Shown one piece after another: positions 48,282 to 56,680 of a stretch of 64,000 nucleotides of DNA (positions are counted from its first letter, which is position 1; every line of letters starts with the position of its first letter). The notes below the pieces were generated by a model that made no database searches, was not told the DNA's origin, and saw only the letters and a program-made list of their open reading frames with translations. Source of the stretch: Bradyrhizobium sp. AT1 (lineage in GTDB: Bacteria; Pseudomonadota; Alphaproteobacteria; Rhizobiales; Xanthobacteraceae); assembly GCF_001590795.1 (NCBI RefSeq), contig NZ_JXDL01000001.1, positions 6,127,836 through 6,191,835 on the forward strand, read 5' to 3'. Position numbers and translations under genes: made by a program.

Positions 48282-49247
48282 CTAGTACCCCCGCGCCCGA
48301 TCCACCACGTTCTCCAGAGCACCGCCGGCCTCGAACCGCGCGATCTGCTCGGCGACGTAGACGGAGATCGCGTCGGCGTCGGTGTCGGCGGCGTTGTGCG
48401 GCGTCAGCACCACCTTGGGGTGGGTCCAGAACCGGCTGTCCACGGGCTGCGGCTCCTGCACGAAGACGTCGAGCGAGGCGGCGCCCAGCGTGCCGTCGTC
48501 GAGGCAGGCCAAAATGTCGGCTTCGTTCTGAAGGCCGCCGCGGCCGGCATTGATCAGCACCGGTGCGCCGAGCGGGCTGTTGCGGTTCAGCTTGGAGAAG
48601 ACGTCGCGATTGAGGATGCCGCGGGTCTCCGGCGTCAGCGGCAGCAGGCAGACCAGGATGTCGGTCTTGCGCAGGAACGCATCCATGCCCGCGGCGCCAT
48701 GGAAGCATTCGACGCCCGCGATGTCCCGGGGACTGCGGCTCCAGCCGGCGAGACGGAAGCCGAGCCGCCTCAGCACGTCGGCCGCGTCCGCGCCTAAGGT
48801 GCCAAGCCCCATGATGCCGACCGTGACCGCGCTCGCCGGCCATTGATATTTCGGCTCCCAGCGCTTGGCGCGCTGCGAGTCCCGCAAATAAAGCTCCTGG
48901 CGGTGATGCATCAGCACATGCAGCACGACATATTCGGTCATGCGGCCGGTGAGATCGGGCACGGCGACGCGGACCAGCGGCACGTCAGGCAGGCTCTTGT
49001 CGGCCATCAGCGCATCGACGCCGGCGCCGAGATTGAAGATCGCCCGCAGGTTCGGGAAGGCGGCGAGAGCGCCCGGCTCCGGCTTCCACACCGTGGCATA
49101 GTGCACCTCGGCCGGATCGAGCGAGGCATCCGGCAGCAGCACCACGCGGCGGCCGCCGCCGACCGCCTCGAACCGGGCCTTCCAGCGCTCCGGCAGCCAG
49201 TTCTGCTGCGTGCTGTTGATCAGGACGGCCAGTGTGCCCATGCTCAT
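48282..49247 (-). CDS. ghrA: D-2-hydroxyacid dehydrogenase, glyoxylate/hydroxypyruvate reductase A-like
   Basis: 321 residues. NAD(P)-binding GIMGLGTLGADAADVLRRLGF, catalytic Arg near LINAGRGG, and the Glu/His pair with His in THPKVVLTPHNAAD. The N-terminal part matches GhrA rather than SerA. It reduces glyoxylate or hydroxypyruvate with NADPH. It stands alone between a chemoreceptor and the sigma-factor cluster. Confidence 0.87.
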   Translation of the reverse strand: MSMGTLAVLINSTQQNWLPERWKARFEAVGGGRRVVLLPDASLDPAEVHYATVWKPEPGALAAFPNLRAIFNLGAGVDALMADKSLPDVPLVRVAVPDLTGRMTEYVVLHVLMHHRQELYLRDSQRAKRWEPKYQWPASAVTVGIMGLGTLGADAADVLRRLGFRLAGWSRSPRDIAGVECFHGAAGMDAFLRKTDILVCLLPLTPETRGILNRDVFSKLNRNSPLGAPVLINAGRGGLQNEADILACLDDGTLGAASLDVFVQEPQPVDSRFWTHPKVVLTPHNAADTDADAISVYVAEQIARFEAGGALENVVDRARGY

Positions 49248-49390
49248 TCGAAGTGCCTCATAAGGTTCCGCTCTAGGTGGCCCTCATTGGCACGATCTGA
49301 CGGATTCTTCTCGCAAATTATTTCCGCAGCCCTGTCGGCCCGGGGCATAGTGAGCCGTCTTCAGAACAAGCCCCGAGGAAAGTGCTGCCC

Positions 49391-49759
49391 ATGCTATATG
49401 CAATTCTTTGCTATCACGATGAGGACTTCGTCGGCTCCTGGAGCAAGGAGCAGGACGAGGCCGTGATGAAGAAGCTCGCCGTGGTGCAGGAGAATCTCAC
49501 CAAGCAGGGTCGGCTCGGGCCCGTCGCGCGGCTGCTGCCGACCACGGCGGCGGCGACCTTGCGCAAGGAAGACCCGCCGCTGGTGCTCGACGGCCCCTAT
49601 GCCGAGACCAAGGAGCAGCTGCTCGGCTTCTACATCGTCGACTGCAAGAATCTCGATGAGGCGCTCGACGTCGCCCGCGACCTCGGCGCGGCCAATCCCG
49701 GCGGCGCCTATGAGGTGCGTCCCGTCGGCGTGTTCCGGCCCGGAGGACTTTCGGCGTGA
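49391..49759 (+). CDS. YCII-related (DGPF) protein, partner of ECF42 sigma factor
   Basis: 122 residues with the DGPF-type motif VLDGPYAETKEQLLGFYIVDC. Genes of this family sit next to ECF42 sigma factors across bacteria, as here (4-bp overlap with 49756). Their biochemical role is not established. The ATG at 49391 is preferred over GTG 49382. Confidence 0.88.
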   Translation: MLYAILCYHDEDFVGSWSKEQDEAVMKKLAVVQENLTKQGRLGPVARLLPTTAAATLRKEDPPLVLDGPYAETKEQLLGFYIVDCKNLDEALDVARDLGAANPGGAYEVRPVGVFRPGGLSA

Positions 49760-51042
49760 GCGAGGCCGACACCGGCTGGATCGAGACCGCGCTGACCTCG
49801 GCGCGCCCCCAGGCGGTCGGCGCTCTGCTGCGTTATTTCCGCGATCTCGACACCGCCGAAGAGGCGTTCCAGAACGCCTCGCTGCGCGCGCTCAAGAGTT
49901 GGCCGCAGAACGGGCCGCCGCGCGATCCCGCGGCCTGGCTGATCATGGTCGGCCGCAACGCCGCCATCGACGAGGTGCGACGCACCCGCAAGCAGCAGCC
50001 GCTGCCGGAGGACGACCAGGCCATCTCCGATCTCGACGACGCCGAGGGCGCGCTGGCCGAGCGGCTCGACGGCTCGCACTACCGCGACGACATCCTGCGC
50101 CTGATGTTCATCTGCTGCCACCCGCAATTGCCGGCGACGCAGCAGATCGCGCTGGCGCTGCGCATCGTCTCGGGCCTCACGGTGAAGCAGATCGCGCGCG
50201 CCTTCCTGGTCTCGGACGCGGCGATGGAGCAGCGCATCACCCGCGCCAAGGCGAAGGTCGCGGAGGCCGGGACGCCGTTCGAAGCGCCGGGCGCAGTCGA
50301 ACGCTCCGAGCGGCTCGCCGGTGTCGCGGCGATGATCTATCTGATCTTCAACGAGGGCTATTCGGCGAGCGGCGACACCGCGGAGATCCGCAAGCCGCTC
50401 TGCGAAGAGGCGATCCGGCTGGGGCGCCTGCTGCTCAGGCTGTTTCCGAGCGAGCCGGAGATCATGGGGCTGACGGCGCTGATCCTGCTGCAGCATGCGC
50501 GCAGTGCCGCGCGCTTTGCCGCGGACGGCTCGCTGATCCTGCTGGACGACCAGGACCGCTCGCTGTGGAACGGCACCATGATCGCCGAAGGGCTGGCGCT
50601 GATCGACAAGGCGATGCGCCACCGCCGCAGCGGGCCCTATCAGATCCAGGCCGCGATTGCCGCGCTGCATGCCCGTGCATCGACGCCGGAAGAGACCGAC
50701 TGGGCGCAGATCGACCTGCTCTACGGCGCGCTCGAGCTGGTGCAGCCCTCTCCCGTGGTGACGCTCAACCGCGCGGTTGCGGTCTCCAAGGTGCGGGGGC
50801 CGCAAGCCGCGCTCGATCTGATCGAGCCGCTCGCGCCGAAGCTTGCCAACTACTTCCACTTCTACGGCGTGCGCGGCGCCTTCCTGATGCAGCTCGGCCG
50901 CAATGACGAAGCCCGCATTGCCTTCGACCGCGCCATCGCACTCGCCAACACCTCCGCCGAGGCCGCCCACATCCGCATGCATCTCGATCGCCTGATCCGG
51001 GACAGCCAGCCGAAGCCGAAGGAAACCGCGAAGGCGAAGTGA
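49756..51042 (+). CDS. ECF42-type RNA polymerase sigma factor with C-terminal extension
   Basis: 428 residues. The sigma2 region includes LRYFRDLDTAEEAFQNASL and AAWLIMVGRNAAIDEVRR; the sigma4 helix-turn-helix includes ALRIVSGLTVKQIARAFLVSD. About 220 further residues (NEGYSASGD, LNRAVAVSKVRGP) form the TPR-like extension typical of ECF42. No anti-sigma factor is adjacent; control is thought to come from the extension or the DGPF partner. Confidence 0.9.
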   Translation: MSEADTGWIETALTSARPQAVGALLRYFRDLDTAEEAFQNASLRALKSWPQNGPPRDPAAWLIMVGRNAAIDEVRRTRKQQPLPEDDQAISDLDDAEGALAERLDGSHYRDDILRLMFICCHPQLPATQQIALALRIVSGLTVKQIARAFLVSDAAMEQRITRAKAKVAEAGTPFEAPGAVERSERLAGVAAMIYLIFNEGYSASGDTAEIRKPLCEEAIRLGRLLLRLFPSEPEIMGLTALILLQHARSAARFAADGSLILLDDQDRSLWNGTMIAEGLALIDKAMRHRRSGPYQIQAAIAALHARASTPEETDWAQIDLLYGALELVQPSPVVTLNRAVAVSKVRGPQAALDLIEPLAPKLANYFHFYGVRGAFLMQLGRNDEARIAFDRAIALANTSAEAAHIRMHLDRLIRDSQPKPKETAKAK

Positions 51043-51152
51043 CGCGCGGGACCCTCTCCGCCGTCATGCCCGGCCATGACGAAAAGATTCGTCCCGCCGT
51101 GTCGGCCCCCGCCGTCCCCGTTCGTCCTTAGCCCGTATCCACGGAGCCCCTC

Positions 51153-51692
51153 ATGCTGAAAGCCATTGCCATCATCGCCGTCGTGCTCGCCGTCGGCCTC
51201 GCCGGTGTTCTCGTCTTCGCCCTGACGAAACCCGATACATTCCGCGTCGAGCGCAGTCTCGCCGTCAAAGCGCCCGCCGACGCCATCTTTCCGCATGTCG
51301 CCGATTTCCACCGCTGGACCGGCTGGTCCCCCTATGAGAACCGCGATCCCGCCATGAAGCGGACCTTCGGCGGAGCCGAGAAAGGCAAGGGCGCGACCTA
51401 TGCCTGGGACGGCAACAACAATGTCGGCGCCGGCCACATGGAGATCCTCGAGGCGAGCGGACCCTCGAAGCTCCGGATCAAGCTCGATTTCGAGCGACCC
51501 TTCGAAGGCCATAACACCGCCGAGTTCACTTTTGTGCCGCAAGGCGATGCCACACTGGTCACATGGGCGATGTATGGCCCGGCCCCGTTCCTGTCGAAAG
51601 TCATGCAGGTGTTCATCAACATGGACAGCATGATCGGCAAGGATTTCGAGACCGGCCTCGCCAGCCTGAAGAAGCTCACCGAGAAGCAATGA
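51153..51692 (+). CDS. SRPBCC family protein (START-like)
   Basis: 179 residues. One N-terminal helix (about 3-24, AIAIIAVVLAVGLAGVLVFAL) anchors it in the membrane. The rest is a SRPBCC/polyketide cyclase fold (VERSLAVKAPADAIFPHVADFHRW, WSPYENRDPAMKR). Such proteins bind hydrophobic ligands. It sits in the ECF42 cluster, 110 bp after the sigma gene, a common neighbour of DGPF genes. Confidence 0.87.
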   Translation: MLKAIAIIAVVLAVGLAGVLVFALTKPDTFRVERSLAVKAPADAIFPHVADFHRWTGWSPYENRDPAMKRTFGGAEKGKGATYAWDGNNNVGAGHMEILEASGPSKLRIKLDFERPFEGHNTAEFTFVPQGDATLVTWAMYGPAPFLSKVMQVFINMDSMIGKDFETGLASLKKLTEKQ

Positions 51693-51722
51693 GCCCTTGT
51701 GCAAACGAAGAGGAGAGAAACG

Positions 51723-52136
51723 ATGCTCAATCCCTATCTGTTCTATCAGGATAATTGCGAAGCTGCGTTCACCTATTACGCCAAGGTTCTCGGCGGCAAG
51801 ATCGACGCGATGATGCGCGCCTCGGACGCGCCGCCGGAGGTGCCCGCGACGCCAGGACGCGAAAAGATGATCATGCACGCGCGGATGTCGCTGCCCGACG
51901 GCAGCGTGCTGATGGCGTCCGATGCGCCGGGCGAGCATTTCCACAAGCCGCAGGGCTTCTCCGTCTCGCTCACGGTGAAGGATCCCGCGGATGGCGAGCG
52001 CAAGTTCAACGCGCTCGCCGACGGCGGCACCGTCACCATGCCGTACAGCAAGACCTTCTGGGCCAAGGGCTTTGGCATGTGTGTCGACAAGTTCGGCATT
52101 CCTTGGATGGTGAACTGCCCGGCGGAAGGAATGTGA
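51723..52136 (+). CDS. VOC family protein (PhnB-like)
   Basis: 137 residues with the PhnB/glyoxalase-like fold: MLNPYLFYQDNCEAAFTYY, then MIMHARMSLPDGSVLMASD and the end WAKGFGMCVDKFGIPWMVNC. The family includes bleomycin-resistance-like and 3-demethylubiquinone-related members; function here is unknown. ATG 51723 follows GAGGAGAG. It completes the ECF42-associated group. Confidence 0.88.
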   Translation: MLNPYLFYQDNCEAAFTYYAKVLGGKIDAMMRASDAPPEVPATPGREKMIMHARMSLPDGSVLMASDAPGEHFHKPQGFSVSLTVKDPADGERKFNALADGGTVTMPYSKTFWAKGFGMCVDKFGIPWMVNCPAEGM

Positions 52137-52193
52137 GGCGCGCGGCCGCGCGCATGATTGGTCGCGCCGTGCCCGGCTCGGTCGTGAGCTCGC

Positions 52194-52556
52194 TCAGCGG
52201 ATCGAGCCGGTGACGTCTTCGCCTTGCGGCGGCGGTTGAACGCAGCTCGGACAGATCACGAGCTTGGTGCCCAGCTGCTTGTCGCGCTCGGCTTCGATCG
52301 CGTCATACACCGCCCACCACGCCTCGGAGTAGGGCCGCAAGGTACCGAGCACGCGTTCCCGCTCCTGATTGGGATCGCTCGCCGCGGGTGCGGGCACCGG
52401 CGCGCGCCGCTTCGCGACCGGCGCGCGGTTCAAACTCTTGTTGGGATCTCGACCGAGGCCATCCCAGGCGATCGGACGACGCTCCTGTGCCGGCGCGACT
52501 GCACATCCAAGCAGCGCCGCGCAGAAAATGAGCAAGACGAAGACGTGTCGCATCAT
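52194..52556 (-). CDS. Small probable lipoprotein, hypothetical
   Basis: 120 residues from the ATG at 52556. The N-terminus MMRHVFVLLIFCAALLGCAVAP is a signal with a lipobox-like LLGC, so the mature protein may be lipid-anchored. Proline/alanine-rich middle (APVAKRRAPVPAPAA), then a helical part (EAWWAVYDAIEAERDKQL) and VICPSCVQPPPQGED. I recognise no domain. The upstream extension to 52769 is unlikely because it lacks a signal. Convergent with the VOC gene. Confidence 0.65.
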   Translation of the reverse strand: MMRHVFVLLIFCAALLGCAVAPAQERRPIAWDGLGRDPNKSLNRAPVAKRRAPVPAPAASDPNQERERVLGTLRPYSEAWWAVYDAIEAERDKQLGTKLVICPSCVQPPPQGEDVTGSIR

Positions 52557-53172
52557 GCCGGACCCAAAGTTCGGTGCGCGATGCGCAAGCGCAACACTGG
52601 AAACTCGCATCGCATCGGAGAAATGGAACTTAAGGCAAATAAGCTGGCCGGCATGGCCGAGACGAACGTTACGATTCGCATCATGTTGCGCAATCAGTGA
52701 GGCCGCATCATGAAGCCGTGCGGATCGCATCGCACAACAATTGGCGCAATATTGGGCTGTGATCTGCACGTCAGAATCGTTATTGGTGAGTCATAAAAGC
52801 TACAAACTGGGGTGGACGTCACTTGCAAGGGGAGCGACCGATGGCGACGGCGCTACAGATCAATTTTGCCCTTTGGGGAATGCTTATCTGTGCCAGCATG
52901 AAGCTGGTGCCGGTGATTCAGACTCTCTACTGAAGGCAGACATCACTGAAGGCAGCCATCGCATTGAAGGCATGGCGTGATGGCGGTGAGCCCCGGTGCG
53001 CATACGGCGCGAGCACCGGGAAACCTGCCTTATGGCCTCGGGCCAGCCAAGCCAAGTCGCGTTACAGGCCAAGTCGCTTTCCAAGCCAAGTCGCTTTCCA
53101 AATCAAGCGGCTCTAAAGTGACGCGGTTCACATAACCTCTTTGCGTGACATCAGCGGCGGCCGCCAAATTCG
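52557..53172. other. 600-bp region without a supported gene
   Basis: A 79-codon frame at 52741-52980 (plus) has no recognisable features. 'ctgaaggcag' occurs twice in 52931-52958. A 17-bp tandem repeat is at 53051-53101. The left end should hold the promoter of the lipoprotein gene on the minus strand. Confidence 0.45.
53051..53101. repeat. 17-bp tandem repeat, three units
   Basis: GCCAAGTCGCTTTCCAA at 53068-53084 and 53085-53101 identical, preceded by a variant unit GCCAAGTCGCGTTACAG (53051-53067). A degenerate fourth unit may follow. No coding or protein-binding role is evident. Confidence 0.75.
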
Positions 53173-53610
53173 TCAGCGGCAGCGCGGATAGATCGCGGCG
53201 AGATCGCGGCCTTTGAGCAAGAGCAATCGCGAGGTGAGGCCGCCACGGCGACTGATCCAGTCGCGAACCGGGCCGGGATAGGCTGCAAGCACCGCGACCG
53301 ATGCTTCCGGCTCGGCATAGAAGCGCCCGCGCCGGTCCACCGAACGTGCCGCATGGAAGCCGAGCACGGCGCGCTTGGTAACGCAGATTCGCTCGCCCGG
53401 CACGATGCTCAGCACCAACGTGCAGGCAGACAGGCAAGGGCCGTCGATCACCACGCGCTCCCCGCTCTCGCGCACCTTCTCGAACAAATCGAGGAACGGC
53501 CCGACCTGTCCGCCCGGAGACTGGATGATGCGGATTTCGGCGGCAGCCGGCGTGATGGCGAGCAGTGCCGATGCGAGCATCAGAGCTTTGAGGCAGGTGA
53601 TACGTAGCAT
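53173..53610 (-). CDS. Periplasmic ClpP-like (COG3904-type) protein
   Basis: 145 residues from the ATG at 53610 with a Sec signal peptide (to about residue 24, PAAAE). Core motif VVIDGPCLSACTLVLSIVP (Ser61 between two cysteines) followed by ICVTKRAVLGFHAA, a pattern of predicted periplasmic ClpP-like proteins in Rhizobiales. In that fold the Ser and the following His (GFH) would be catalytic. Whether it is a protease is not shown. It is separated from neighbours by repeats. Confidence 0.7.
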   Translation of the reverse strand: MLRITCLKALMLASALLAITPAAAEIRIIQSPGGQVGPFLDLFEKVRESGERVVIDGPCLSACTLVLSIVPGERICVTKRAVLGFHAARSVDRRGRFYAEPEASVAVLAAYPGPVRDWISRRGGLTSRLLLLKGRDLAAIYPRCR

Positions 53611-53635
53611 GAAATCTCCACCACTCGATTTGTAG

Positions 53636-53687
53636 GGTGGGTTAGCTGAGCGATCGCGCGAAGCGCAATGGCTCGGCGTAACCCACC
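53636..53687. repeat. Dispersed inverted repeat (ggtgggtta...taacccacc)
   Basis: 9-bp arms GGTGGGTTA (53636-53644) and TAACCCACC (53679-53687), with 'gggttacgcccaacggcccc' just to the right. Recurrent element type in Bradyrhizobium intergenic DNA as I recall it. Confidence 0.6.
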
Positions 53688-53767
53688 ATCTTCGGCGTCG
53701 TGTGAGAAGAGCTGGGTTACGCCCAACGGCCCCGCGCGGCCCGCATTGCTGACCCACTCGACATGTC

Positions 53768-54586
53768 CTACCCGTTGCGGCGTTGACCGCGCAGCGTGGG
53801 CAGGCCGATGCCTGCCGCATCGAAACCGCCATCGACGGCCAAAATTTGGCCGGTGATGTAGCTCGCGCTCGCGGAACACAGGAAGTAGATCGCTTCCGCA
53901 AGCTCCTCCTCCAGGCCGTAGCGGTTGAGCGGAATCGCGTCGTGGTAATCCGCGCGGATCTCCTTGGTGTGCACCTGCTTGGCCATTGCCGTGTCGACGG
54001 GGCCGGGCGCGACCGCGTTGACGCGGATGTTGAGCGAGGCGAGCTCGACCGCGAGCTGCTTGGTGAGGTGCGCGAGTCCGGCCTTGCTGGTGCCATAGGC
54101 CGAGCGCAGCGTCGAGGCGCGCACCGCCGAGATCGAGGTGATGTTGACGATGGCCCCGCCATGACCCTCGCGCATCAAGGGCACCGCCGCCTTGGTGCAG
54201 AGGAAGGGGCCGGTGAGGTTGACCTCGAGCACGCGGCGCCAGTCCGTCTCGGACGTTTCCATCAGCGGCGCGAACACCGCGATGCCGGCATTGTTGACGA
54301 GCGCATCGAGCCGGCCGAACCGGTCCTCGACCGCTGCCATGGCATCGCCGACCGCGGTTGCATCCGAGACATCGCAGGTCAGCGCCAGCGTCGCCTCGCT
54401 TTGGTCGATGTCGGCGACCGCCCGGCCGAGCAGCTCGCCCTCGATGTCGAGCAGCGCCACGCGCCAGCCCTCGGCCAAAAACTTCTTCGCGGTCGCAAGC
54501 CCGATGCCGCGCGCGGCTCCGGTGACGAGGGCGACGCGGTGCGGGGCAGGGGGCATGACGGGGTCCTTTGCTCGAACCCGCGACAT
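53768..54586 (-). CDS. Short-chain dehydrogenase/reductase
   Basis: 272 residues, classical SDR: TGAARGIGLATAKKF, NNAGIAVFAP, and the active-site YGTSKAG with ITSISA upstream. The start may be Met11 (54556), which removes ten residues before the cofactor motif. It probably oxidises a hydroxyl compound with NAD(P). Divergent from the YCII gene at 54903. Confidence 0.87.
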   Translation of the reverse strand: MSRVRAKDPVMPPAPHRVALVTGAARGIGLATAKKFLAEGWRVALLDIEGELLGRAVADIDQSEATLALTCDVSDATAVGDAMAAVEDRFGRLDALVNNAGIAVFAPLMETSETDWRRVLEVNLTGPFLCTKAAVPLMREGHGGAIVNITSISAVRASTLRSAYGTSKAGLAHLTKQLAVELASLNIRVNAVAPGPVDTAMAKQVHTKEIRADYHDAIPLNRYGLEEELAEAIYFLCSASASYITGQILAVDGGFDAAGIGLPTLRGQRRNG

Positions 54587-54902
54587 GACAGTTTAGCCGG
54601 TCCCGCGCAAGGGACCAGAATTTGGGATCGACATATCCGAGGCGGTTGATATCGGTCTGTCCCTGCTCCGGAAATTCCAGCGTCGGCGTGACATGGCGGC
54701 GGCCAGCTGGATGCCGGCTCGGCATGGCCGGGAGATTCCAGCTCGGGCGCCACCGCCGCACAGCTTCCAGAAAAATTCCCCGACCATGTCGACTTTGTCG
54801 GAGGTCGTTCGTCTTACAGGCGAACGCGGGTCTGGTGGCCCGCCGACCATTCGTCATTCCGCGGCGGGCCTGGCGTCCCCGCGCACAATCGGGAGGAACC
54901 GC
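54587..54902. other. Divergent intergenic region
   Basis: 316 bp with no gene. It contains a dyad CGTTCG-N9-CGAACG (54806-54826) about 75 bp before the YCII gene, and GGGAGGAA as the ribosome binding site of that gene. Confidence 0.4.
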
Positions 54903-55307
54903 ATGCGATTCATGATGCTGATGATCCCGCTCGGTTATGAGACTGCGCCGCCGGACGTTCAGCTTGATCCCGAGCGTGTCGCGGCGATGATGCACTACAA
55001 CGAGGCGCTGAAGGACGCAGGCGTGCTGATCACGCTCGACGGCCTGCATCCGCCGTCGACGGGTGCACGGGTCTCGTTTGCGACCGGCAAGCCCATCGTC
55101 ACCGACGGCCCATTCGCTGAGGCCAAGGAAGTCCTGGGCGGGTATTGGATGATCGAGGTCGCCTCGCGTGCCGAGGCCATTGCCTGGGCCAAGCGATGCC
55201 CGGCCTCGCCGAACGAAATCATCGAGGTCCGGCAGGTGCAGGAGATCAGCGACTTTCCGCCTGACGTGCAGGCCGCCGCCGCCGGCTTTGGCGACCTGAA
55301 GACATAG
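54903..55307 (+). CDS. YCII-related (DGPF) protein
   Basis: 134 residues, starting MRFMMLMIPLGYE after GGGAGGAACCGC. The DGPF motif is VTDGPFAEAKEVLGGYWMIEV. It is a paralogue-like relative of 49391, and another YCII gene follows. No sigma factor is next to it; the ECF42 gene is 4 kb upstream. Possibly part of its regulon. Confidence 0.87.
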   Translation: MRFMMLMIPLGYETAPPDVQLDPERVAAMMHYNEALKDAGVLITLDGLHPPSTGARVSFATGKPIVTDGPFAEAKEVLGGYWMIEVASRAEAIAWAKRCPASPNEIIEVRQVQEISDFPPDVQAAAAGFGDLKT

Positions 55308-55368
55308 CCGTGACCGCCCGCGGATCAATCCGCGGCTTTGGTTGATCCATCAACAGAGGAGAGAGCCT

Positions 55369-55731
55369 ATGAGCACCGACACCTATCTCGCCGTTTTCCT
55401 CGGCAGCAAGACCAGCCCGAAATGGGCTGCGTGGAACGCGCTGTCCGAAGCCGAGCGCAAGGCGAAGGAGCAGGAGGGCATCGCGGCCTGGAAGGGCTGG
55501 GTCGAGAAGCACCAGGGTGCGATCCAGGCCATGGGCGGTCCGCTCGGCAAGACCAAGCAGGTCGACGGCAAAGGCGTCGCCGACATCGCCAACGAGATGG
55601 GCGCTTTCACCGTGATCCGGGCCGCGTCCCATGAAGCCGCGGCAAAAATGTTCGAGAACCACCCGCACTTCGCGATCTTCCCGGGCGAGCGCGTCGAGAT
55701 CATGCCGGTGCTGCCGATCCCGGGCGGTTAG
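55369..55731 (+). CDS. YCII family protein
   Basis: 120 residues from ATG 55369 (GAGGAGAG upstream). Sequence MSTDTYLAVFLGSKTSPKW and the C-terminal HFAIFPGERVEIMPVLP fit YCII-like small proteins (dimeric ferredoxin-like fold). Function unknown. It follows the YCII gene by 61 bp on the same strand. Confidence 0.82.
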   Translation: MSTDTYLAVFLGSKTSPKWAAWNALSEAERKAKEQEGIAAWKGWVEKHQGAIQAMGGPLGKTKQVDGKGVADIANEMGAFTVIRAASHEAAAKMFENHPHFAIFPGERVEIMPVLPIPGG

Positions 55732-55804
55732 GCCTCGCCGCTCCGATTGCGGGAAATACGGGTTAACCAATCCGCCCGCCGCTAGTGACCTTCGCGCCCG
55801 GCTC

Positions 55805-55823
55805 ATGTAAAAGTCGTTCACAT
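55805..55823. promoter_or_regulatory. Operator O1 at the start of the TetR gene
   Basis: ATGTAAAAGTCGTTCACAT, overlapping the TetR start codon at 55822. It matches 15 of 19 bases with the palindrome at 56630-56648. Consistent with autoregulation. Confidence 0.6.
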
Positions 55824-56562
55824 GAGCTGGCGCAAGGAGCAGCGCCGCGCCGAGCGCGGCTATCATCACGGCAATCTGAAGGAAGCACTTCTGCAGGCCG
55901 CTCTCGGGCTGATTGCCGAGAAGGGCGCGGCCGGCTTCACCTTTGCCGACGCCGCGCGCATGGCCGGCGTCAGCGCGGCGGCGCCCTATCGGCATTTCCG
56001 TGACCGCGACGAGCTGTTGTCCTCGATCGCCCAGCGCGGCTTCGAGCAATTCGAGGCGCGCCTGACCGCGGCCTGGGACGACGGGCGGCCCGATACGGTC
56101 ACGGCGTTCGAGCGCGTCGGCAAGGCCTATCTCGCCTTCGCCCGCGAGGAGCCCGCCTTCTACAACGCGATGTTCGAATCGGGCCTGCCGGTCGATGCCA
56201 ATCCGGCGCTGCAGGCCGCCAGCGAGCGCGCTTTCAACATCATTCGCGCCGCGGCCGAGCGGCTCGCGGCGTTGGCGCCGCCCGGCACGCCGCGACCGCC
56301 GGCGATGATGATGGCGCTGCACATCTGGTCGATGGCGCACGGCGTGGCCTCGTTGTTCTCGCGCGGGGATGCCGCGCGGCGAAAGCTGCCGATGTCGCCG
56401 GACGAACTGCTCGAAGCCGAGGTGCTGATCTATCTGCGTGGCCTCGGCTTCCCGACCGATCGCCGTCCGCCAGCCAAGAGCGCCGAGCCGCCGCCGGTGC
56501 CACCGGAGGCGTCCTCCGGTTCAGGCGTGCCGCCCGGCGGTCCTTGGGGCAAGCCGAAATAA
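55822..56562 (+). CDS. TetR-family regulator (WHG type)
   Basis: 246 residues. Helix-turn-helix: AAGFTFADAARMAGVSAAAPYRHFRD (about 34-58, quoted in part as FADAARMAGVSAAAPYRHF). The C-terminal half includes HIWSMAHGVASLF, the WHG-type ligand domain. The proline-rich tail (GSGVPPGGP) is extra. Operators O1 and O2 bracket this gene, so it probably represses itself and the next gene at 56681. Confidence 0.9.
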   Translation: MSWRKEQRRAERGYHHGNLKEALLQAALGLIAEKGAAGFTFADAARMAGVSAAAPYRHFRDRDELLSSIAQRGFEQFEARLTAAWDDGRPDTVTAFERVGKAYLAFAREEPAFYNAMFESGLPVDANPALQAASERAFNIIRAAAERLAALAPPGTPRPPAMMMALHIWSMAHGVASLFSRGDAARRKLPMSPDELLEAEVLIYLRGLGFPTDRRPPAKSAEPPPVPPEASSGSGVPPGGPWGKPK

Positions 56563-56602
56563 AATTACGCCAATAATCACGCGGGCGTGTCTGGCGGCCA
56601 GC

Positions 56603-56648
56603 TTGACAAAATCGCGGGATCGTCTAGCTATGTAAATGTTATTTACAT
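56603..56648 (+). promoter_or_regulatory. Promoter with operator O2 before the DUF2852 gene
   Basis: -35 TTGACA (56603-56608) and -10 TAGCTA (56625-56630), 16-bp spacer. A perfect 19-bp palindrome ATGTAAAT-GTT-ATTTACAT (56630-56648) begins at the -10 and covers the start of transcription, a classic repressor position. Confidence 0.7.
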
Positions 56649-56680
56649 TCACAACGGCTGATGCCGTCATGGAGAAGGAA

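Noticed and set aside
52741-52980. 79-codon plus-strand frame
   Set aside because: No ribosome site, no domain, next to tandem repeats; evidence too weak.
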